NCBI RefSeq assembly: GCF_001612985.1
Contig: NZ_BDBM01000072.1
Coordinates: 1 to 36,938 of the forward strand
DNA: 36,938 bases
Direction of reading: 5' to 3'
Source of the DNA: Nocardia gamkensis NBRC 108242
GTDB lineage: Bacteria > Actinomycetota > Actinomycetes > Mycobacteriales > Mycobacteriaceae
Shown: piece after piece, positions 31,711 to 36,938 of the stretch
Position numbering within the stretch: position 1 is the first letter of the stretch
How the letters are laid out: each line of letters begins with the position of its first letter
The notes under the pieces: generated by a model
What the model saw: the letters and a program-made list of their open reading frames with translations, nothing else
Database searches by the model: none
What the model was told of the DNA's origin: nothing
Program-made: the position numbers and the translations under genes

Positions 31711-32376
31711 TCACGGTTGCGGAACAGGTCCGTCGTCGGGGCCGGGCAGGACGACATCGCGGTAATCGGGCAGCAGCGGAACCACCGCGAAGCTGCCCGC
31801 CACCGCGTCGGCGGGAAGCGCCTGGACCGCGCGGATGCCGTTGCGTCCGGCCAGGTCCCGCAACTGCGCCGGGGATCCCCGGACGACGAGTCCGACGACG
31901 CAGCCGCAGCCGTCCCGGAGCCGGGCGGCGGAGTACTCCACCACGCGGGCGGAACGGTCGTCGGCGGGGCGGGGGAGCAGCCAGGCCGCGTCCTGCGCCG
32001 AATCCACCGCCGCGGCCGCACCTTCCGGGACGGGCACGGTTACCAAGGGCGTCTGCACGCGGGGGACCGGCACCCGGTAGAGCACCTGGGAGATCCGCAA
32101 TCCGCCGCTGTGCGCCGGAATCTGCTCGGGGGCCGGCGGTTCGGTGAACGACACCAGTGCCCAGCGCGGTTCGTCGCCGCCCGCCTCCAGCGAATCACGG
32201 GACCGGTCGAGGTAATCCGTGACCTGCTCGCCCCGGTCGGGCCCGAGCCGGTCGGTGGCCGGCGCGGTGCGATACGGCGGATGCAGCGCGCCCAGCGCGT
32301 AGATCAGCGCCATCAGCGCGACCACCGCCGCGGCGAGGAAGATACCGCGCCGCGGCGGCAGCCGGCGGTCAGACAT
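31711..32376 (-). CDS. Membrane-anchored protein of unknown function
   Basis: I do not recognise this family. The 221-residue protein has a basic N-terminus and one helix (about 11-30, IFLAAAVVALMALIYALGAL) that should anchor it with the rest outside. The outer part contains GGDEPRWALVSF, a Val/Pro-rich stretch with VPVPRVQTPLVTVPVPEG, and GCGCVVGLVVRG with a C-x-C pair, and ends in a Pro-rich tail. ATG 32376 lies inside the end of rluD (8-nt overlap), so it is the third gene of an lspA-rluD operon. Similar proteins of unknown role sit near rluD in related actinomycetes as far as I recall. Confidence 0.7.
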   Translation of the reverse strand: MSDRRLPPRRGIFLAAAVVALMALIYALGALHPPYRTAPATDRLGPDRGEQVTDYLDRSRDSLEAGGDEPRWALVSFTEPPAPEQIPAHSGGLRISQVLYRVPVPRVQTPLVTVPVPEGAAAAVDSAQDAAWLLPRPADDRSARVVEYSAARLRDGCGCVVGLVVRGSPAQLRDLAGRNGIRAVQALPADAVAGSFAVVPLLPDYRDVVLPGPDDGPVPQP

Positions 32377-33295
32377 CGCGCAGGACGTCCAGCGCGTGTT
32401 TCAGGTCGTCCGGGTACTCGCTGGTGATCTCCAGGTAGCGGCCGTCGGCGGGATGCTGGAAGCCCAGCGACCGGGCGTGCAGCCACTGGCGTTGCAGTCC
32501 GAGCCGCTCGGCCAGGCGCGGGTCCGCGCCGTAGGTGAGATCACCGCAGCACGGGTGGCGGATCGCGGAGAAGTGCACCCGGATCTGATGGGTGCGGCCG
32601 GTCTCCAGATGGATGTCCAGCAGGCTGGCCGAATGGAACGCCTCGACGGTGTCGTAGTGGGTGACGCTGGGCCGTCCGTCGGCGGTGACGGCGAACTTCC
32701 AGTCGTTGCCGCGGGCCCGGCCGATCGGGGCGTCGATCGTGCCGCTGCTCGGGTCCGGATGGCCCTGCACCACGGCGTGGTAGCGCTTGTCGACCGTGCG
32801 CTGCTTGAACGCGCGCTTGAGCATCGTGTACGCGTGCTCGGACTGCGCGACCACCATCACTCCGGAGGTGCCGACATCCAAGCGGTGCACGATGCCCTGC
32901 CGTTCGTGCGCGCCCGAGGTGGAGATGCGGTATCCGGCCGCGGCGAGCCCGCCCACGACGGTCGGCCCGCTCCAGCCGACACCGGTGTGCGCGGCCACGC
33001 CGACCGGCTTGTCCACCGCGACGATGTCGTCGTCGGCGTAGAGGATCTTCATCCCCTCCACCGGTTCGGCCTCGATGGTCAATTCTCGCTTCGGCTCGGG
33101 GAAGATCACCTCGAGCCAGGCGCCCGCGGTGAGCCGGTCGGACTTGCCCGCGGCGACGCCGTCGAGCTGCACCGAGCCCTCCTCGGCGAGCGCGGCCACC
33201 GCGGTGCGGGACAGGCCGAGCAGGCGGGCCAGGCCCGCGTCGACGCGCATGCCGTCGAGCCCGTCGGGGACGGGCATGGTCCTGGTCTCCCTCAT
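32369..33295 (-). CDS. rluD: Pseudouridine synthase, RluD/RluC-like
   Basis: RNA-modifying enzyme that likely converts uridines of 23S rRNA to pseudouridine. From ATG 33295 it has 308 residues: an S4 RNA-binding domain (about 14-60, VDAGLARLLGLSRTAVAALA) and a catalytic domain with Asp140 in HRLDVGTSG, plus GRTHQIRVHF and GDLTYGA motifs. A longer open frame to 33553 is only antisense-like Arg-rich sequence inside lspA. The ATG overlaps the lspA stop as ATGA, and the stop overlaps the next gene by 8 nt. The exact target uridine cannot be told from sequence. Confidence 0.95.
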   Translation of the reverse strand: MRETRTMPVPDGLDGMRVDAGLARLLGLSRTAVAALAEEGSVQLDGVAAGKSDRLTAGAWLEVIFPEPKRELTIEAEPVEGMKILYADDDIVAVDKPVGVAAHTGVGWSGPTVVGGLAAAGYRISTSGAHERQGIVHRLDVGTSGVMVVAQSEHAYTMLKRAFKQRTVDKRYHAVVQGHPDPSSGTIDAPIGRARGNDWKFAVTADGRPSVTHYDTVEAFHSASLLDIHLETGRTHQIRVHFSAIRHPCCGDLTYGADPRLAERLGLQRQWLHARSLGFQHPADGRYLEITSEYPDDLKHALDVLRDV

Positions 33296-33891
33296 GCCGC
33301 GCTGCCCTCGCTCGCGTCGCCGGGCTTGCCGTGGCCGACCCGGGTGCCGTTGGGTTCGAAGCCGAACACGGTGAGCGCGACCAGCAGGATCGCGCCGCAG
33401 ACGATGGCCGAGTCCGCGACGTTGAACACCGGCCACCAGCCGATCGCGACGAAGTCGACCACATGGCCCTGCAGCGGGCCCGGCGCGCGGAACAGCCGGT
33501 CCATCAAGTTGCCGAGCGCCCCGCCGAGCACCATGCCCAGACCGATCGCCCACCCCAGCGAGCGCAAGGTGCGGCCGATGCGCACCACTCCGACGACGAC
33601 GGCGGCGGCGACCAGGGTGAGCAGCCAGGTCATGCCGGTGGCCATGGAGAACGCCGCGCCCGGATTGCGCACCAGGCTCAGGCGCGCGACGTCACCGACG
33701 ATCGACACCGGGTCGCCCGGCGTCAGTTTCGCGACCGCGATGGTCTTGGTGAGCAGATCCAGGCCCAGCACCACCGCGGCGAGAACGAGCAGCGTCCGCA
33801 GACGCTGCGGTGGAGCAGGCTCGGTCGTCGGATCGGCGGTGTTTGCTGGGTTTTCCTCGGGCGGCCCGTCGTCACTCACGCCGACCATCAT
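33292..33891 (-). CDS. lspA: Lipoprotein signal peptidase II LspA
   Basis: Membrane aspartyl protease that removes signal peptides from prolipoproteins. From ATG 33891 it has 199 residues with four hydrophobic helices, an acidic N-terminal extension of about 30 residues and a short charged tail. Active-site aspartates are Asp131 (GNLMDRL) and Asp160 (FNVADSAI); NPGAAF and DLLTK motifs are present. The start is uncertain: ATG 33888 or GTG 33879 are alternatives, and a longer frame to 33999 is unlikely. It leads the lspA-rluD-hypothetical operon and faces two divergent genes for exported proteins, one a clear lipoprotein. Confidence 0.95.
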   Translation of the reverse strand: MMVGVSDDGPPEENPANTADPTTEPAPPQRLRTLLVLAAVVLGLDLLTKTIAVAKLTPGDPVSIVGDVARLSLVRNPGAAFSMATGMTWLLTLVAAAVVVGVVRIGRTLRSLGWAIGLGMVLGGALGNLMDRLFRAPGPLQGHVVDFVAIGWWPVFNVADSAIVCGAILLVALTVFGFEPNGTRVGHGKPGDASEGSAA

Positions 33892-33895
33892 CTCT

Positions 33896-33913
33896 CGAGC
33901 CCGATCGGGCTCG
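33896..33913. repeat. 18-bp perfect palindrome upstream of lspA
   Basis: CGAGCCCGATCGGGCTCG is a perfect palindrome ending 4 nt before the lspA ATG, in the 135-bp divergent gap. It could be an operator shared by both directions; no regulator is identified. The remainder of the gap holds only the -10 element at 34014. Confidence 0.45.
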
Positions 33914-34013
33914 GTGCGCGCGTCCGATTGCCCGGCCCGCGCCCGGCGGACGGCGCGTGGCACGCCGGCCGGCGCACACTCGGATGTCCCAGCTGACACT
34001 CAGGAAGCGGTCG

Positions 34014-34019
34014 TACGCT
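34014..34019 (+). promoter_or_regulatory. -10 element giving a leaderless transcript of the exported-protein pair
   Basis: TACGCT fits TANNNT and ends 7 nt before GTG 34027, the same arrangement as at pgeF, implying a transcript that starts at the GTG. Confidence 0.45.
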
Positions 34020-34026
34020 GTTGCTC

Positions 34027-34992
34027 GTGACGGTGTTGTCTTCCCCCCGCCTTCATCGGAGCCCGGGCTCCGCCCGGAGCGCACGCTCGGGCGTGCTGCT
34101 CATGGTGCTCGCGGTCGGGCTTTCGGCCTTCGGCGTCGGTTGCGGCGACGGCGCGGAGTCGAGCGGTGAGGCCGACGGAACGGAGCCGCTGGGAATCGGC
34201 AAGGAAGTGACCGTGCCGATCGCGGCAGCGGTGGCCACGGTCGAATCGGCCGGTGCCCAACCGCGTTCGCTGCTGCGGCCGGAGTATCCGGCCGGCACCG
34301 TGCAGCGGGTCACGCTCTACACCGCCCACCACATCGAACAGCAGATCGATGAACAGCCCAAGCGCGACTTCTCCACCCCGGCGCTGACCATTCCGATGAC
34401 CGCGCAAACCACCGCGGACGGCATCGATCTGACCCTCGGTACGGTCACCTCACCGGACCCGACGATGGCCAAAGCGCTCACCAAGATCGGTGGCTCGCAC
34501 GCGGGTTTCGACCTCAGCGATCTGGGCACGATCACCGCCCTGCGGCTCGAGCCGGCCCCCGACGCGTCGAACACCGCGCGCGCCGCCCTCGAGCAGGCGT
34601 TCTACCAGGCCGTGTACCGGTCGATCGCGTTCCCCGACGAGCCCGTCGGCGAGGGCGCGGTGTGGACGGTGCGCCAGGAAGTGAGCAGCGGCGTCCTGCT
34701 CGACCAGGTGACCACCGCGACGCTGAGCAAACGCGACGGGGACCGGCTCACCATCGAACTGCACGTCACCCAGAAGCCCAAGTCGCCGGTGTGGAACCTG
34801 CCGAACAACGCGGGCACGCTGGACATCCGGGACTACGTCATGGAGGGCGCGGGCACCATCACGGTGGATCTCGGATTGCCGCTGCCGGTGGCCGGATCCA
34901 TCACCGTCGGCGGGCACCAGGCCTACCGCGATCCGCACAGCGACAGCACGCTGCGCCAGACGCTCGATACGCAGGTGTCGTGGACCGAATGA
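34027..34992 (+). CDS. Exported protein, DUF6263-like
   Basis: A 321-residue exported protein. The N-terminus (SARSGVLLMVLAVGLSAFG) is a signal peptide ending in VGC, a weak lipobox with Gly where Leu is usual, so lipidation is possible but not certain. The rest is a beta-rich domain with repeated Thr/Val strands (PALTIPMTAQTTADGIDLTL, GEGAVWTVRQE, GTLDIRDYVMEGAGTITVDL), resembling the DUF6263 family as I remember it. GTG 34027 is preferred over TTG 34021 because of the -10 spacing. Its stop overlaps the next gene (ATGA). Function unknown. Confidence 0.72.
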   Translation: MTVLSSPRLHRSPGSARSARSGVLLMVLAVGLSAFGVGCGDGAESSGEADGTEPLGIGKEVTVPIAAAVATVESAGAQPRSLLRPEYPAGTVQRVTLYTAHHIEQQIDEQPKRDFSTPALTIPMTAQTTADGIDLTLGTVTSPDPTMAKALTKIGGSHAGFDLSDLGTITALRLEPAPDASNTARAALEQAFYQAVYRSIAFPDEPVGEGAVWTVRQEVSSGVLLDQVTTATLSKRDGDRLTIELHVTQKPKSPVWNLPNNAGTLDIRDYVMEGAGTITVDLGLPLPVAGSITVGGHQAYRDPHSDSTLRQTLDTQVSWTE

Positions 34993-35708
34993 CCCGTGCG
35001 TGCGCCCTGCCGTTCGCGGTGGCGTCCGTCGCGCTCGTCGTGGGCTGCGGGTCCGCCGAGCCCGCCGAGCCGAAGGCGCGCGAGCTGCCGCCGCTGGGGC
35101 CCGCGGTGGCCGCGGTCCCGGTGACCGCCGCACCCGAGACCGATTCCGCACGGCTGGGCGCCCGGCTCCTCGGCGACGCCGACCTGCCGTCCGGTTTCAC
35201 CGCGCTGCCGCCGCGCGCTGCCACCGGGACCTCCTCGACCGGTGCCTCGGCGACGAATCCGGCGGAATGCGCGAAGGTACTCACTCCGCTCGGCGCGCAA
35301 TACTCCGGCGCACTGGCTCAGGCGTCTACGCAATACGCCGGGCCGAATTTCTCCAGCATCGATATCGACGCGGCGAGTTATCCGGCCGATTCGCTCCCGT
35401 CCGCGTTTTCGGCCGTGCAGGAGACGGTGCGGCGGTGCACACGCTATTCCGGCGACGACGCCACCGATATCGCGGTGGACTACCGGATCGGCGGGCTCAC
35501 CCAGCCACCGGTCGGCGACGCCGCGGGCGCCTTCCAGGTGCGCGCCACCAGCGAGGGGCTCGCCCTCGGCTCGTCGGTCGCGATCGTCCAGGTGGGAAGC
35601 ACGTTGCTACAGGTGGCGGTGACCGCGCCGGAGGCGGTGGACCCCGCCGTGCTCAGCGCGCTCACCGCGGCCCAGGTGCGTCGGCTGCAAGGTTCCGCGG
35701 GTCCCTGA
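34989..35708 (+). CDS. Lipoprotein with possible PknH-like sensor domain
   Basis: A 239-residue lipoprotein: signal peptide TRACALPFAVASVALVVGC with a good lipobox (VVGC), a Pro-rich linker, then a domain with ARLLGDADLPSGF, TNPAECAKVLTP and VRRCTRYSG. The two cysteines and the sequence around them recall the extracellular sensor domain of PknH and related lipoproteins in mycobacteria; this is a tentative match. ATG 34989 overlaps the preceding stop (ATGA), so the pair is translationally coupled and probably acts together on the outer face of the membrane. Confidence 0.72.
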   Translation: MTRACALPFAVASVALVVGCGSAEPAEPKARELPPLGPAVAAVPVTAAPETDSARLGARLLGDADLPSGFTALPPRAATGTSSTGASATNPAECAKVLTPLGAQYSGALAQASTQYAGPNFSSIDIDAASYPADSLPSAFSAVQETVRRCTRYSGDDATDIAVDYRIGGLTQPPVGDAAGAFQVRATSEGLALGSSVAIVQVGSTLLQVAVTAPEAVDPAVLSALTAAQVRRLQGSAGP

Positions 35709-35745
35709 TTTCCGACGATCCGGCCAATTGCGCGGATCGCCGGAA

Positions 35746-35751
35746 TAGGCT
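35746..35751 (+). promoter_or_regulatory. Candidate -10 element for the VOC gene
   Basis: TAGGCT fits TANNNT and leaves a leader of about 32 nt before ATG 35791 with its strong ribosome site GGAGG (35780-35784). Confidence 0.35.
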
Positions 35752-35790
35752 CGACATGGTCCGACAAAACGCCTCGACCGGAGGTTCTCC

Positions 35791-36258
35791 ATGTCTGATG
35801 TCAAACCCGTTCCCGATGGTTATCCGGTGGTCTCGCCCGGGCTGGCCATCGACGGCGCGGCGGCGGCGATCGATTTCTACAAGAACATCTTCGGCGCCAC
35901 CGAACGTATGCGGATGCCCGGTCCGGATGGCAAGATCGCCCATTGCGAGCTGATGTTCGGCGATTCCGTCGTCATGCTCGGCGATCCGGCGCCGGATATG
36001 GACTTCCTCGACCCGAAGACGGTCGGCGGCACCCCCGTGAACCTGTACGTGTACGTCGAGGACGCCGACGCCGCCTTCGCCGCCGCGCTGGCCGCGGGCG
36101 CCACGGAGCTCACGCCGATGACCAGCCAGTTCTACGGAGACCGCAGCGGCGCCTTCGAAGACCCGTGGGGGCACCGGTGGACCGTGGCCACCCATGTGGA
36201 GGACGTGCCGCCCGACGAGATGGACCGTCGAATGGCGGAGATGTTCGGCGGTTCCTGA
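35791..36258 (+). CDS. VOC-superfamily (PhnB/glyoxalase-like) protein
   Basis: A 155-residue cytoplasmic protein of the vicinal oxygen chelate fold, PhnB-like subgroup. Two beta-alpha-beta-beta-beta repeats can be traced: AIDFYKNIFGATERMRM with HCELMFGDSVVMLGD, and NLYVYVEDADAAFAAALAAG with DRSGAFEDPWGHRWTVATHVED. Such proteins range from metal-dependent enzymes to drug-binding proteins; activity here cannot be told. GGAGG lies 6-10 nt before ATG 35791. It converges on the Rieske gene with 15 bp between. Confidence 0.9.
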   Translation: MSDVKPVPDGYPVVSPGLAIDGAAAAIDFYKNIFGATERMRMPGPDGKIAHCELMFGDSVVMLGDPAPDMDFLDPKTVGGTPVNLYVYVEDADAAFAAALAAGATELTPMTSQFYGDRSGAFEDPWGHRWTVATHVEDVPPDEMDRRMAEMFGGS

Positions 36259-36273
36259 ACCCGGCCGACCGGC

Positions 36274-36705
36274 TCACCCGGCGACCACCGAATCACCCGA
36301 GACGCGGACGGCGCGCGGGGCGAGGGGTTTGGTGGCCGGGCCGTTGACCACCGATCCGTCCAACGCGAACTTGCTGCCGTGGCAGGCGCAGTTGATGGTG
36401 CCGCCGGACACCGCCGCGACCTTGCATCCCGCGTGCGTGCACACCGCCGACAGCCCGACGAAGGTGCCCGCGCTGGGCTGGGTCACCACGGTGTCACCGA
36501 CGATCACGCCGCCGCCGACGGGGATGTCGGCCGTCTCGGCCAGCGTGTTCGCCTGCCGGTCCGCATCGGCGGGCCGGTCGCCCTGAGCGGGTGGGGGCTC
36601 GCTCTTGCCGGAGGTGGCGCAGGCGGTGACCGCCGCCGCGGCGGCGATGCCCGCCCCGGCGGCGACCACACTGCGCCGGGTGCGGAGTTGTTCGTGGAGT
36701 GTCAT
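36274..36705 (-). CDS. Tat-exported Rieske [2Fe-2S] lipoprotein
   Basis: A 143-residue exported iron-sulfur protein. The N-terminus has a twin-arginine motif (TRRSVVAAG, Arg10-Arg11) and a lipobox VTAC with Cys29, so it should be folded with its cluster, exported by Tat and lipidated. After an Ala/Asp-rich linker comes a compact Rieske domain: CTHAGC (Cys89, His91 as ligands) and CACHGSKF (Cys106, His109), with Cys94 and Cys108 forming the family disulfide. It lacks the transmembrane anchor of QcrA, so it is not the cytochrome bc1 subunit. Its redox partner is unknown. Confidence 0.92.
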   Translation of the reverse strand: MTLHEQLRTRRSVVAAGAGIAAAAAVTACATSGKSEPPPAQGDRPADADRQANTLAETADIPVGGGVIVGDTVVTQPSAGTFVGLSAVCTHAGCKVAAVSGGTINCACHGSKFALDGSVVNGPATKPLAPRAVRVSGDSVVAG

Positions 36706-36853
36706 GTCGGGTTCCGTTCCGAAGGCGCGGCACGGCGTCGCGCCGGTGCCGCTTTCGCCTCGTCAACGGAATAGGGCGGCGCTGCGGTTCAATCCGGTGT
36801 GCTCAGAGGTCGCTGCCCGGCGTGTCGCGGCGGGAAGGTGGACCCAGGAGGGC

Positions 36854-36904
36854 GAGCGGCGGACCCGGACCCCCTCATCTGCCTTGTGGCCGGGTCCGCC
36901 GCTC
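36854..36904 (-). terminator. Strong hairpin near the window end
   Basis: GAGCGGCGGACCCGG and its exact complement form a 15-bp stem with a 21-nt loop. It lies 5 nt beyond the stop of a partial - strand gene and is best read as its terminator. The loop has a run of five C, but there is no second C-rich hairpin as in 6C RNA. The rest of 36706-36853 shows nothing I can name. Confidence 0.75.
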
Positions 36905-36909
36905 TGTGG

Positions 36910-36938
36910 TTACCCGCGGGCGATCGATTCGAACACCT
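36910..36938 (-). CDS. 3' end of a gene entering from the right
   Basis: On the - strand the frame reads VFESIARG then TAA (36912-36910), immediately before the hairpin at 36854-36904. Eight residues are too few to name a product; the stop codon beside a strong terminator is the only support. Confidence 0.4.

Noticed and set aside
33296..33553. N-terminal extension of rluD inside lspA
   Set aside because: The extension is Arg-rich shadow of lspA; the S4 domain starts just after ATG 33295, which overlaps the lspA stop.
36854..36904. 6C small RNA
   Set aside because: Only one hairpin with a run of five C is present; the 6C family has two C-rich loops. A terminator explains it better.
1..36938. 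Mobile elements, prophage, CRISPR or biosynthetic gene cluster
   Set aside because: No transposase, integrase, repeat-spacer array or synthase gene was seen; the inverted repeats found are short and promoter- or terminator-associated.

Overview
This window comes from a GC-rich mycolic-acid actinomycete, most likely Nocardia or a close relative in the Mycobacteriales. The evidence is the gene order ftsI-murE-murF-mraY-murD-ftsW-murG-murC-ftsQ-ftsZ-pgeF-yggS-sepF-yggT-wag31, the meso-diaminopimelate signature DNPR in MurE, a SepF/Wag31 division and polar-growth machinery, frequent GTG starts, and promoters recognisable mainly by a TANNNT -10 element. The genus is an inference from gene content and style, not from a database search.

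Region 1 (1-18.8 kb) is the division and cell wall (dcw) cluster, all on the + strand. It begins inside ftsI, whose true start lies before the window. A 305-bp break precedes murE. From murE to murC almost every junction is an ATGA or GTGA stop/start overlap; the one exception (murD/ftsW) is bridged by a 53-codon open frame that itself overlaps both neighbours. After murC come ftsQ, a 352-bp regulatory gap, ftsZ, and the conserved pgeF-yggS-sepF-yggT-wag31 block, then a small two-helix membrane protein. Together these genes make lipid II (MurC-F, MraY, MurG), polymerise and cross-link it at the septum (FtsW, FtsI), assemble the Z ring (FtsZ, SepF, FtsQ) and direct growth to the poles (Wag31).

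Region 2 (18.8-22.2 kb) is ileS, a long type-2-like isoleucyl-tRNA synthetase, preceded by a clear T-box riboswitch of the ultrashort-stem-I, translational kind. The AUC specifier, the UGGUACC T-box core, and a hairpin that would bury the ileS Shine-Dalgarno sequence can all be read directly.

Region 3 (22.2-28.3 kb) is mixed: a secreted NlpC/P60 wall hydrolase behind a Crp/GlxR-like palindrome, galU (convergent, with a shared 17-bp hairpin), a DinB-type Y-family polymerase, an MTB12-like lipoprotein, a vapBC-type toxin-antitoxin pair whose promoter is covered by a near-perfect palindrome, and a RarD-like exporter.

Region 4 (28.3-36.9 kb) holds a CtpE-like P-type ATPase, a PhzF-family enzyme, an lspA-rluD-hypothetical operon on the - strand, a divergent translationally coupled pair of exported proteins, a VOC-fold protein and a Tat-exported Rieske lipoprotein. 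The last 30 bases hold the 3' end of a further - strand gene next to a strong hairpin. I saw no rRNA, tRNA, CRISPR array, insertion sequence or phage gene. I found no wholly new multi-gene system; the most interesting signals are regulatory (the T-box, the vapBC operator, the Crp-like site, the bridging ORF and recurrent leaderless promoters).
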